Shown: positions 20,147 to 30,163 of the stretch, piece after piece
Layout of the letters: the number at the start of each line of letters is the position of its first letter
Position numbering within the stretch: position 1 is the first letter of the stretch
Source: Leishmania donovani
Lineage: Eukaryota; Euglenozoa; Kinetoplastea; Trypanosomatida; Trypanosomatidae
Length of the DNA: 64,000 bases
Reading direction: 5' to 3'
NCBI RefSeq assembly: GCF_000227135.1
Contig: NC_018257.1
Span: forward strand, 565,777 to 629,776
Notes under the pieces: generated by a model
Databases searched by the model: none
What the model was told of the DNA's origin: nothing
Seen by the model: only the letters and a program-made list of their open reading frames with translations
Program-made: the position numbers and the translations under genes

Positions 20147-21049
20147 AGTCCGCTGCTCTCTCTTCCCCTCACACGCCACGTGCACGGCCTGCCAGACTTG
20201 GCGTGCGCCGTGTACTTCACAGTTTTGTTTCCGCCTGTCACTTCGTCGTCTTACTCTGCTTGCAAGGGCCAGGCGCATCGCAGCTGCACCAAAGCACCAT
20301 CGAGCGGAATGCCGCGCGAGCGCCGCGTTGGAATGCCTTATTGAGATGGACAACGTGGCGTGCCGTGCAGTTGCACGCTGCGCGTGGTGCAACGCGCGCA
20401 TCATGATTGCTGGCACGCGTGCCGCCGNNNNNNNNNNNNNNNNNNNNNNNNNNNNNNNNNNNNNNNNNNNNNNNNNNNNNNNNNNNNNNNNNNNNNNNNN
20501 NNNNNNNNNNNNNNNNNNNNNNNNNNNNNNNNNNNNNNNNNNNNNNNNNNNNNNNNNNNNNNNNNNNNNNNNNNNNNNNNNNNNNNNNNNNNNNNNNNNN
20601 NNNNNNNNNNNNNNNNNNNNNNNNNNNNNNNNNNNNNNNNNNNNNNNNNNNNNNNNNNNNNNNNNNNNNNNNNNNNNNNNNNNNNNNNNNNNNNNNNNNN
20701 NNNNNNNNNNNNNNNNNNNNNNNNNNNNGTGGGGTGGGGGTGGAGGTGAGAGCGATGTGCTGCTGCTGATGTCTGCGGTGGGAGACTGGATGGCGCTGCG
20801 TCGGAGCGGGCTGCGGCAGCGAGCACGTCTGCGCCGCCCACATGATGGACGAGGTGTGAGCGTGGCTGGAGGATATCCCACCCGGCCCTGGCACTGCCTC
20901 CTGGTGTGGGGAGCCTGCGCCACGGCGAGGGGGATGCGCCAGGAGGGGTGGCGGCCGGCGGAGCGGGTGGTTTGCAGAGCTGGAGGCAGCGGCCGTGCTT
21001 GTGTGCCTGGGTGGGCGCAGCGCTGTGACGCGTGTGCCCACCGCTGCCT
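20082..21049 (+). repeat. Hsp33 3' end and downstream region, second copy of the 453-1408 repeat
   Basis: Near-identical partner of 453-1408, interrupted by a 301-N gap where the other copy has 289 bases. It begins inside the Hsp33 coding sequence and ends inside the SIDER element. Confidence 0.9.
20428..20728. other. Assembly gap (301 N)
   Basis: N run inside the duplicated region. The copy at 799-1087 supplies the likely hidden sequence, about 12 bases shorter than the gap. Confidence 0.99.
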
Positions 21050-21140
21050 AACGCCAGATGACGTATATGTGAGAAGGCTGACGGTCGAATGCAGTGCAGC
21101 TGATACGCAATGACGGAGAATGGACACGCTGAAGGAAAAT
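20729..21140 (+). mobile_element. SIDER-type degenerate retroposon, copy 2 (5' part in gap)
   Basis: Visible part is nearly identical to copy 1 up to 21049. It ends in a GGAGAATGGACA block followed by an A-rich stretch at about 21115-21140, a tail shared with copy 3 (48902-48930). By comparison with copy 1 its 5' end lies within the N gap, near 20610. It lies in the 3' UTR region of Hsp33, in sense orientation. Confidence 0.65.
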
Positions 21141-21500
21141 AGGGCTAATGCGCGGGTGCATCACCGCTCTTCATTGCGGGTGTCTGTGTATGACCGTAAT
21201 GGCATCTGCGAAGTCAAGGGTGCCCGCCGATCGCTGAAACGGATCCCTGTTCCTATATCCAGTAGCAGCATACGACATGCTCTAGCGGGTGCCGCGCATT
21301 CTATAGCGTCCACAAGGCTGACTCTTGTATTCACATTCCTATATATGGTGACTGTTTGGCGAGAGGCTGGCCTGATGTCTCGAGTACTGGTCATCTGTCT
21401 TTCGGAGAGCATCGGCGGAAAAAGGGAGGTGGATGAAAAGAGCGGGGCACACGCATGGCTCAGTATAAAAGGGGGGGGGGCTATCGTTCGGGATTTACTT

Positions 21501-21545
21501 CGGTGGCGCCGGCGCATACTTCGCCGGCGCTCCCTGAAGCCACCG
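21501..21545. other. GC-rich hairpin
   Basis: A perfect 9-bp stem pairs 21506-21514 with 21522-21530 around a 7-base loop. A further 6-bp stem pairs 21501-21506 (sharing one base) with 21540-21545 after a 9-base bulge. Function unknown. Confidence 0.6.
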
Positions 21546-22060
21546 CTGCCCTTCGTGAGGGGAGTCGTTGTTACGAAACACGGATCACCTCATCGTAATC
21601 CTGCAACAGATTTTGCTCCTCCGACAGCCGTTTTGTGGCCTTTCTCCGGCCCTCGCACAGCGGTGTAAGGGTGCCGCTCGCAAGTGGCAACGCCACGTCC
21701 TTCACATGCGAGCAGGCGAGAGATGAGCCCGGCGCGGAGTTGCACTCCTCAAAGTTACGCGAGTTGTGTGTCAGCAGGATTCAGTGAGCCGGGGCGGTGT
21801 AGAAGAACACAACTTCGATGCTCCGCTCGTAAAACCAAACGGCGCGTGTACGCGCCCAGCGTGTTCAGCGCCGGGCCCACACCCACTGCTGCTCAAACCC
21901 ATTCAACTGCTTTCTGCGCATGCAGGATGAGGAGGGGTGGTGATGGTCCGTCACCAAGGCGACCTTTGCCCGAACTGGGGTAGGGGAGGGGGCGAGGGTG
22001 TTCTATCGTGAAGCTGATGATCCGTGTTGGCAATGCTGGAGGCGAGCGGCCGCTGCCGGT

Positions 22061-22780
22061 TTATGTGCTATTCGTACAGGCAGGTGATGTACAAAGCAGC
22101 GGGCAGTCATGTACAGGCCAGAATCCTCGCTGGGCCACTGCTGTCGCGCGCATGCGCTGTGAGAGACTGATAAGCCCGGCCCCACCGTGCGGAGCTTGCA
22201 ACGTGGCGCCTACGGTACGCTGACTGAGGGTGCATAATCGCACGCGGTCAAGACAACGGGCATGCTGTCCGACGCCTTCTCCAAGATTCCCGCGATCCGA
22301 TGCGACCGCAGAACATGTGGAAGGTACAGCGTGCCCACGACCTGCTGGCCTACTGGCGGAGAGCACGAGCCCGTTAGCGCCGCAAAACACGGCATATTGC
22401 ATCGCAGCGAAGCGTCGCATGGTGCGGGAGGCAGCGACGAGAGAGAGTGCCGAATTCCAGGTGGGAGGTCTTGCCTGCATGTAGATCACCGCCCCCTCCA
22501 AACTGCAGCGCGAGAGGTACAGTACCTCCACCGGTAGCGTGCCGTTCTGCTGGCGGTTCCGTGCGCCCGCGCCTTGTTGGCGATGGTGCCGCCCCTCAGG
22601 GAAAAGCTCCTCGAGCAGGCCGCCTCCACACGAGTCCTCAGGCGTCGCCCCCCCCCCAAAAAAAAACACCCGCACACCACACACCACACACCACACATCA
22701 CCACCACCTCATCGGGGTACGCCATTTCGATGTGCTTCACGCCAATGTGAGGGGGGTGGGGGCGGCTATGCACGCTCAAG
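22061..22780 (-). pseudogene. Possible decayed minus-strand coding remnant
   Basis: The minus strand has several short protein-like fragments in different frames. One near 22720-22770 has typical G/C-ending codons, a longer one covers 22370-22620, and another at 22210-22340 contains hydrophobic and charged residues in a plausible pattern. Frame changes and stops separate them. I cannot name a family, and chance composition in GC-rich DNA could produce this. Confidence 0.2.
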
Positions 22781-23307
22781 AGAAGGGAGGATAGCAAGCC
22801 AAAACACGAGGAGAGCACGAGACATCAGTACACGCCGACACACCCCAGCGAGACAGCGCAGGGAAGAGTATCGAGGAGACTTCAGGGGCACTCATCAAAG
22901 AACCAGGCCCCCAAAATTTGATCAAGACTTTGTAGTTCACGAGGCCGGCAAGCCTTTTACCCGCCTCTCGGCCTACCCTGCATCCCTGGGCCTTGCGACT
23001 TCTTCGCTCAGTGGAAGACCCACGGGCAGGCACAGACAGGCAAGCTGTGCATCGCTCTTTTCTCGTTGATTATTCGCCCTTACCACTGACTACACGCTGG
23101 AAAAGGGCCGGCTTCTTCCCTCGTTATTCCTTTCTTTTAGCCTGCAGACTGCTCACTTCTGCAGCTCTTCTCTATCACAACGTCGTCCCCGCTTCTGCCC
23201 TCCCTTTCCTAGTGATCGGCGTTGTTGCTACTTGAAGGAAGGTGCTCACAGAGAAACACAACAGCAGCAGCCCAACCAGTTTGCCCACTTGTGGTGCGGA
23301 CATCTTG

Positions 23308-23327
23308 TCTACTTTTCGCCCTTGCAG
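23308..23327 (+). promoter_or_regulatory. Candidate trans-splice acceptor for the CRAL-TRIO gene
   Basis: Pyrimidine tract ending in GCAG at 23324-23327, 20 bases before the ATG. Another TTTTAG/TGCAG pair lies about 190 bases upstream, so the exact site is uncertain. Confidence 0.4.
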
Positions 23328-23346
23328 CTAGTGAAAAAGGCTTCAC

Positions 23347-24258
23347 ATGTCACAGGCAACCGTCAAGATGGCCACCGCGAAGGTGACGGAGAGGGAGGCG
23401 GCGTGCGTGACGGCGCTCAAGGGCGAGTACCCGGCCAGCAAGGCCGACCCTGCAGATGCCGGCTTCCTCAGCGACAGCACGTACCTCCGCTTTGCACGTG
23501 CGCGCGATGGCAACGTCGAGAGGGCTTCTGAGTTGCTTGGTACCACCTTGAAGTGGCGCCAGCAGACCAAACCCTACGCCATCACCATGGAGGAGGTCCA
23601 AAACGCCATGAAGCAGACAACCATGTACTGCGGCGGCCGCTGTAACATTGGATGTCCCGTGATTGCGATGGCCCTCGGCATGCAGAACGACTGCACCGTC
23701 GAGGAGAGAACGAAGCAGCTGGTGTACATTATGGAGGAGACCCAACGCAAGGGCTACGAGCGCATCACCTGGATCATCGACTTTGGTGCCATGGGCAATC
23801 ACCGCGATGAGCGCAGCAAGGAGGCGCGCAAGGAGACGATGAAGATTTTGCAGGACTACTACCCGGAGCGCATGGCACGCATCCTGCTCTACCGAACGCC
23901 GTGGTATATTCGCATGTTACTCGGCGTCGCCAAGATGTTCATGGATGCCCGCACCGCGGCGAAGGTCTACAACGCTGGGAGAACTATTGAGGAGCTGGAA
24001 AAGTTCATTGACCGCGACCAGGTGCCGCCGGTCTGCGGTGGTACGATGAAAGGCTCCGCCTTGTCGCACCTCGAGGAGTTGCCGAGCCTAAACAGCGAGG
24101 AGGCACAGCGGCCAGGTCACAAGCAGCACACCGCGGATGCGGACAGTGCCAACGACGGTGGCCTAGTGACGTCGAACAATACAGCGGGGGAGGAGCCAGC
24201 TGCAGCTAATGGTGAGGCGAAACGGAATGACAACATTGCTGCTACGGATGCCGCGTGA
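23347..24258 (+). CDS. CRAL-TRIO (Sec14-like) lipid-binding protein
   Basis: 303 aa. Proteins of this family bind phosphatidylinositol or other hydrophobic ligands and shuttle or present them between membranes. The N-terminal CRAL-TRIO helical region is at about residues 10-80, with a Leu-Arg-Phe-x-Arg-Ala-Arg motif near 49-56. The lipid-binding domain runs about 85-245 and includes an Asp-Phe-Gly after a hydrophobic strand and a Tyr-Tyr-Pro-Glu-Arg motif (near 177-181), as in Sec14. The C-terminal ~55 residues are Ala/Asn/Glu-rich and look disordered. No transmembrane segment or GOLD domain is seen, so it is probably cytosolic. A decayed paralogue lies 2 kb downstream at 26220-26980, implying an old tandem duplication. 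Confidence 0.9.
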   Translation: MSQATVKMATAKVTEREAACVTALKGEYPASKADPADAGFLSDSTYLRFARARDGNVERASELLGTTLKWRQQTKPYAITMEEVQNAMKQTTMYCGGRCNIGCPVIAMALGMQNDCTVEERTKQLVYIMEETQRKGYERITWIIDFGAMGNHRDERSKEARKETMKILQDYYPERMARILLYRTPWYIRMLLGVAKMFMDARTAAKVYNAGRTIEELEKFIDRDQVPPVCGGTMKGSALSHLEELPSLNSEEAQRPGHKQHTADADSANDGGLVTSNNTAGEEPAAANGEAKRNDNIAATDAA

Positions 24259-26219
24259 GCAATGCAAAGCAGTAGAGCCAGCAGCGCCGTAGGTGGCGCA
24301 TGCGATCCGTTTCTGGCGATTTTCTCTACTGCTTTGTCCCATCATCTGGCTCGATTCGGGGAGAGAGGCGCCGTGTGCGCCTTTCTGTTGCTCTACGGGA
24401 CTTCAGCATTCTTGTTGTGTTGGCGTTTTTCTTTCGATTCTGTTAGCAGCACCTGTTCGCCTACCACCACGTGGATGGCCGACGACGGGGATTCCGCTCT
24501 CGTTGCCCAAAAACTGTTCTGACGATGGGTGATGGGGCAATGGTGATGGCATGGGCTGCTGCGTGAATTCGGGCCTCTTGTGCAAGTGCCCGGAGTATGG
24601 ATTGATATATTACGCTCGTTTATGTGTTTGTGTGCGCATTGCCTTGAGCGCTTCCGCTTTCCAGTGCACGTGGGAACGCTTTCTCTCTCTTTGTTTTCGT
24701 TGTCAGCGCTGGGTCTTTGAAAACAATACATATCGCCATGGCTGTATTTGAGTATATGTTAAGTCATTGCCTGTTTTTTTTTCCGTTGGTAGACGTCCCG
24801 TCATCCTTACCTCTGTCTTTTCCTTTTATCTCTCTTTTCAGTCCAACTAAAACGGCCTTTCCTCTCTCTTTCTGTGTGCGCGTGTGTGTTCAACGGCCTC
24901 GCACTGCCTAATGACACCAACTCGTCGTTAACTCGCTCTCCCGTTGTATGGGCGTCTTCATCGCTCTTCTTTTTTCTTTGGAGAGAGAAGTCAATACTCT
25001 CCGGCTCGCTCGTGCAGCTCGCGCCTGTGAGGGCGGCAATGCGGCATCGCCTGTGCTGCTGGTGTGTGGCAGCGGTGTACTGATTCGGTGAAGCAATTAA
25101 GGCTTTTTCGCTGCTCCCTCTCTGCGTGTGCTCGCGCAATCGTGGCGCATCGCACTCCTTTTTTTTTTAATTGCTCGCACAGCTCATTGACTGTCACCCA
25201 CGTAAGCGCCAGCAAGACTAGGCACGCTTACCCGTTGACACGCACTCAAATCTCGGCACACAGATCAAGCAAACGACATGGAGAAGAAGGAATAGGGGGC
25301 GTCTACATGCAAGACAGCATTGCCATTGAATTTTCGATGTCCTTGTCTCTTCACAGCACACACACACATAGGTATGTATATATCCTTGCCTCTCCGACCT
25401 TTTTCTTCGTTTGTGTGCGTGTGTGGGGGGGGGGAGAGGGTATAGCCTCTCTTCTTCTCCCTCTACCCTCTTCACTTGTACAAAAACGATAATACCCTCT
25501 GAACGGGCATTGCGGGCATGTGTGTGTGTGTGTGTGTGTGTTTTGTTCTTCTGATATGCCTCTATCTCTTTCTCGCTCCTTAAGAGTTCGTGTGCGCGCG
25601 TTTGATGCGTTGTACTCTTCACGGGTGCCAACCAACGACAGCGAGAGGCCCGGCGTGTCGTGTAAAACGAGTGCAGCAGTGAGGGGTGTAAGCCGCGGTG
25701 AAGGCACGCCGCCGTCTAACGAGGCGGCTGTCGCTGGCGACGGCATGCCTGGCTCTCGCTGTCTCGCGTGCATCCACATGACAAATGCCGGCTCACAATT
25801 CGCTTCTGCGCACTCGTTACGAGAGGATTCTTCTTCCTCCCTTCTCCTGTCCCTTTGTCTTCCTCGACCGCGTTCTCTCGTGGAAGGGCATTCATGAGAG
25901 CGAGCCACCACTCCACTCCCCCTCTCGTCTGCAGCGCCACCCTGTTGTCTTTCACCTTTCTGCCTCGTTCTCATCCCCTCCCCTTTTATCTGCCTCGTGT
26001 GTAGCCACGCCCTCGCCGGCTACATCAAACGGCCTTTCCTCACGATTGAAAGCAAGCCTTGCTGTGGGGCGCTTGTGATCGCCCCCTCGCTTCTCGCTCT
26101 CTGCTCTGCTTTTCTCCTTGTGTCTCGCTTTCTTCGTCCAGCATTCGCTTATGACTGTCCCTTCAGTATTGCGTGGCGTTGATTCACATACTCAAACAGA
26201 GAAAAAGATACGTTCACTT
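24259..26219. other. Non-coding spacer between the CRAL-TRIO gene and its decayed paralogue
   Basis: 2 kb with pyrimidine tracts, a G10 tract at about 25425-25434 and a TG microsatellite at 25519-25541. No supported reading frame. Confidence 0.6.
25519..25541. repeat. (TG)n microsatellite
   Basis: About 11 TG dinucleotides. Confidence 0.9.
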
Positions 26220-26980
26220 CACAGGAGGCCCAGAGGAGGCCAGTGACGTGGCGAGGCGGCAGAAACGCGTCTCTCCACGCATGATGAGCCCCCCCGCGGA
26301 GTCGGAATTCCTCGACGGCGACGCGTACTTGCGCTTTTGCCGTGCTCGAAGAGGCAGCGTAGAGAAGGCAGCTGGGATCCAGCAACGTACAAGCGAGTGA
26401 AGGAAGCGTGAAGGCCGAGCACGCTGACCGCGATGAAGTGAGGGGAGACAATGCCGCACTTAACGATGATGTATGGTGGCCGCTGAAAGTGAGGCCACCC
26501 TGCGCTTGCCATGGCACGGGCCGAACCAAAGGGACTGCTCATGAAGGCATGCAAGAGGGGCCTGCACGGCGTGCCGGAGGAGACGCCGCGCAAAGGCAAT
26601 GACCTCGATCACGCGAATCTCCGACTTGACCTACATGCCGAAAGGGAAGCGAGAAAGAGCACACCGGAAGGCCAAAAGTGATCTCACAGAGTGGAAGAAG
26701 GCGGTGCAGTCTGTGCTTGACTACTACCCCGGAGAGGCTCGAGGAGATGCTGCTCTTCCACCAATTCTTCCTGATGACACGAATGTTCGCGTTTGTTCGC
26801 TTCAATCTTGACCTCACCACGCGTGGGACGGTGCACATCGTCGGCATCGCCGTGAAGGAGCTGGCGAAGTTCGTAGATCGCGATCAGCTTTCAGAGCTGT
26901 GCGAGGGAGTCATGCCGGGTACGGTGACGACGCACTTCCGTGAGTTGCCCAACTTGAACACGCCGAGTGCGAACGAGATG
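26220..26980 (+). pseudogene. Decayed CRAL-TRIO (Sec14-like) paralogue
   Basis: Collinear with the intact gene at 23347-24258 but split over frames. 26220-26400 matches the helical N-terminal region (Tyr-Leu-Arg-Phe-x-Arg-Ala-Arg motif kept). The frame then shifts, and about 26388-26680 reads through at least three stops (TGA at 26409 and more near 26439 and 26490) while keeping a Met-Tyr-x-Gly-Gly-Arg block. A further shift restores the Asp-Tyr-Tyr-Pro motif near 26720-26731. One extra C in the CCCC run at 26728-26731 then shifts to the last frame, where about 26820-26980 matches the C-terminal part around the Phe-x-Asp-Arg-Asp-Gln motif. The downstream 3' part of the gene has no counterpart. 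Confidence 0.85.
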
Positions 26981-27573
26981 TGGACTCGTTTTTTGTTTTC
27001 TTCTTTAATGGTGTTTGGTTGTTGCATGGAGAGCGAGTGGCAGCTGCCTCACAAGCACGCACCTTCTCAAAGGTCGGCCCGTGTGCTGCGTAACGCTCGT
27101 GATAGAAGGCATTACTACAGTGCATTTTCGTTTTGTTTCTTGTTTTCTCCTTGCGCGGGTCTCGGAGCGGTGCAAGCCATGCTTCGACGTTGCGCCTTTT
27201 TTCGTTCTTCTCTTTTGGCTATTTCGACTCACCGACCCCACCCCAACGCCGCCCTTGAAGTGAGCGACTACAGAAAAGGGGAGCCAACAAACGCATTCAC
27301 GCTCTCTCTTATCGCTTGCCCGTCAAGGAGCGGTAAGCAAGGAATGTTTGGCAAGAACACGGCAGTGCGCACATGCAGCCACATCTGCAAGGACGTCCAA
27401 CACGTGAAAAGCATCACGCACACAATAAGTGCGAAAAAGAAAACAAGAGAGAGCGAAGCAGCGTAAGGCATCACAAACCCCTCTGCGTCCCGCCCGCACC
27501 TCTTTCTACGTTCCTTTACGCTTTATGATCAGTGTGCTCCTTTTTCTTTTTTTTCTCGTGTTACTTTATTCTG

Positions 27574-27600
27574 GTGTGTGTGTGTGTGTGTGTGTGTGTG
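27574..27600. repeat. (GT)n microsatellite
   Basis: About 13 GT dinucleotides. Confidence 0.9.
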
Positions 27601-28240
27601 CTTTTTGTTGTCTCATCCACCAACTACATCCTGCTCACCAGCTCGTATTCGGTGTGCGGCGATGCTCGCGGGCGTGTGTGTCTGAGCGGCCCCACGCGTA
27701 TGGCATTGGGTGTGCGCGTCTTCGTTTGAGCTGCACACGCACACATAATCAACTGAAAGAAAAAAAATGCAACTGGCAGAAGGTGCAAAGAACGGAGTTG
27801 CTCTGCCCTTGCGTTACGACTTCAAATCATGGCGTCGTCACTGCTCGCATGTGTCCACTTCATGTTTTCTCCTCCTCTGCCATCTCTCCCGTGAGCGTCG
27901 CAAGACAGGTCATTGGTGTCGGAAGAGGGACTGCGGAGCTGGTGCGCGCGATGCAGCCACACCCCTCCTTTCCTCCTCCGCAACAAAAAAAAAATGACAC
28001 GATGGGTTATCTAAACTGGCGAGAGCAAGTCAATGTGCCGTGCTGCTGGTCACGGGGTTCTCGACCAAAATGTGTCCGCATCGATTTAAATGCAGGTGCA
28101 TTCCTCTTTCTTTATCCCTTCTCCTGCGGCGCCGCCTCCATGCGCCTCCTCTTGTCACCGTGACGCATACGCTTCCACGTTACTCGTGTCTTTGGTACCC
28201 GGTCATGCGACCGGATGGCTTATGTCGTCGTCTTGTACGT

Positions 28241-28273
28241 ACTCTCTTCTCCATTCTCCATTTTTTGTTCAAG
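28241..28273 (+). promoter_or_regulatory. Candidate trans-splice acceptor
   Basis: CT-rich tract followed by TTCAAG, ending 9 bases before ATG 28283. An upstream in-frame ATG at 28206 precedes the tract. If the true acceptor lies further upstream, the protein would gain 25-26 residues. Confidence 0.45.
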
Positions 28274-28282
28274 GAGCGCATC

Positions 28283-29263
28283 ATGGGCAAGAAACCACCA
28301 TCGAAGAAGGGCAGTGCCGGCGATGTCGCGATGCCTCAACCAGAAGAGACCGCTGCCATTGCCGCCGCCAGCACGTTGAGCCCTCACACCATTCGTCAAC
28401 GCACGTGGGAGAAACGTGTGGATGGCGCGGTGATCGAGATGCGGCATGTGCAGCAGCTCCTCCAGAAGTACACAGTCGAGGTGAACACCGTGAAGCGGGA
28501 GTTGGAGGAGCTCACGTACACCGCCGCCGCGCTCTGGGCAGCAAATCCGGATGAGCTCCCTGCACAGTATAAAGACAGGCAGCAGTCGTCGCTGCAGCGG
28601 GCGAACAGTCCAGCCAGCGCTGCAGGCCGGTCATCCGACACCACCCCGACAAAGCGGCGCGGTGGACCAGACGCCACATCGCCTTCTGCGAGTCTCGGAG
28701 GCGACGCCCTCAGTGGAATCTCAGAAGTGGCCCTCGAAAGCGTGGAGCAGACACTATCACAACTCTCCCCGGCGCAGCGGGCGAAGGTGTCGGCAGCGCT
28801 CCAGTCGCTCTTCTATGCACCCCCAGCTGCGCCGTCCGCGGAAGTCATGGACGGCGCTGGTGTCGATTTTGCCGCCGACCCGCCGTCCACAGCGGTAGAT
28901 GGTACAGCTCAGCAAAAGCCAGCACCACCGGCAAAGTCTGGGAAGGCGGCGGCCGCCGTCGCAGACGCCACTGCGACGGCGGCGACCAGCGATGGCAAGC
29001 CGTCGACTCCTGCTACCGTGCGGCGCCATTGCATCCCACCGTCGCTCCTTCTCGCGATGAAGGAGCTGCAGGCGAGGCGGATCAATCTAGAAGAGCGGCT
29101 GACAAGGGCCACCAATGCTACCGCCCAGCAGCTGCAGCGGTTTCAGCTGCTGCAGGAGGAGCTGATGGTCTCGCAGTACGGCCTGGATGCGGCACGGCAC
29201 GATCCGCAGAAGCAGGCCCAGCCGCAGCAAGCACCATCCGAAGGTGTTCCCGAGCCGTCGTAA
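28283..29263 (+). CDS. Hypothetical protein with coiled-coil ends and low-complexity centre
   Basis: 326 aa from ATG 28283. The N-terminus begins with a Lys/Pro/Ser stretch. Residues about 35-80 and 240-310 are heptad-like helical segments (Glu, Leu, Gln, Arg) likely to form coiled coils. The middle (about 85-235) is Ala/Pro/Ser/Thr-rich, apparently disordered, with an embedded short helical segment at about 150-180. No enzymatic motif, signal peptide or membrane span. The last ~25 residues are Gln/Pro-rich. I do not recognise a family; a structural or cytoskeletal role is possible but unproven. Confidence 0.78.
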   Translation: MGKKPPSKKGSAGDVAMPQPEETAAIAAASTLSPHTIRQRTWEKRVDGAVIEMRHVQQLLQKYTVEVNTVKRELEELTYTAAALWAANPDELPAQYKDRQQSSLQRANSPASAAGRSSDTTPTKRRGGPDATSPSASLGGDALSGISEVALESVEQTLSQLSPAQRAKVSAALQSLFYAPPAAPSAEVMDGAGVDFAADPPSTAVDGTAQQKPAPPAKSGKAAAAVADATATAATSDGKPSTPATVRRHCIPPSLLLAMKELQARRINLEERLTRATNATAQQLQRFQLLQEELMVSQYGLDAARHDPQKQAQPQQAPSEGVPEPS

Positions 29264-30163
29264 AGTGCCGTGGGGGCAAGGGGGAGTCTACCTGCTGTGC
29301 CTTTGCCTGCTGTACGTCGTGTGGTAGAGCTGGCGCCTCTAGCCTCGAAGCGCCCCTTTGGCTTTGCCTTTTACGCCTCATCAAATCCCTCGCGTCTCCC
29401 TCCCCAAAGGCCATACTCTTCCTTTCCCTGCCAAACGACAGTGGTGCGCAGGTGTGTCTTGGCGGGGGAAGGGGGGAGAAAGGCATCGCACACGGCAAAA
29501 GACAACTGTCAGCAGTGCCTCGCTTTCCCACGCACCCCCCCTTGCCCCTTGCTACAACGCATACCCGCTGGCTGTGTGGAGTGCAAGGTAAGACGCTGCA
29601 AGGGCTGCAGATGAAGGGGAAGATGGTCGGTGGCTCACATGTATAGGAGGCTCCGGCAGGGCCTTGATTTTGGTGCCCACGAAGCCAAAAAAACAAGTAA
29701 CACAGCAGCATGCAAAGCAACTGCTTGCTCTCCTCGTCACACCGCCAGAGAAGACAAGCAGCCGCATCGGATCCGTAGTGATGCGTGTGTGCCAGTGTGC
29801 ATTCGTGCGCGGTAAAGAAAGCAACTGTCTAGGCTGTGCACACACGCAGGTGCGAGCGGTCTTGTTTTTGCTGTTTCGCACATCGCGAGGGGCATGCAAT
29901 CAGTATGCGTACGCGCCTCACGCATTGACCTACCCACACCCCCTCCCTCTCGTCTCGTGTTGCACCTCTTCCGCATTCGGCATTTGTGTGTCCTTCCATG
30001 CGCCTCTCCCTCTCCCTCTCCCTCTCCCTCTCTTCTTGGCGAGGTGCGCCGTCTCACAGTCGAGAATGTGCGATGACGAAGCATCGGCATCACTTCACGG
30101 CCAGCACCACAGAGTCCCGCACACACATACACAGCCAACCAGGCATACACTAGAACCAACAGG
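29264..30163. other. Non-coding spacer with CT-rich hexamer repeat
   Basis: 0.9 kb. A (CTCTCC)5-type repeat at about 30003-30032 precedes the next gene and could act as part of its pyrimidine tract. No supported reading frame. Confidence 0.55.
30003..30032 (+). repeat. (CTCTCC)n hexamer repeat
   Basis: Five nearly perfect CT-rich hexamers about 130 bases before the AAA+ ATPase start; it may double as a splicing pyrimidine tract. Confidence 0.75.

Larger units (their letters stand above)
20147..23346. other. 3.2 kb spacer with gap, SIDER and possible decayed sequence
   Basis: After the SIDER (ending near 21140) there are no intact genes. A GC-rich hairpin lies at 21501-21545, an A/CCACA-rich stretch at 22650-22710, and 22060-22780 on the minus strand contains broken protein-like fragments. 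Pyrimidine tracts resume at about 23110-23327 ahead of the next gene. Confidence 0.55.
26981..28282. other. Non-coding spacer
   Basis: 1.3 kb with a GT microsatellite at 27574-27600, A tracts near 27760 and 27985 and a pyrimidine tract at 28241-28273 before the next gene. Confidence 0.55.

Noticed and set aside
20046..21127. Long open frames crossing the N gap on both strands
   Set aside because: They are open only because N codons cannot be stops, and they overlap the Hsp33 end and a SIDER.
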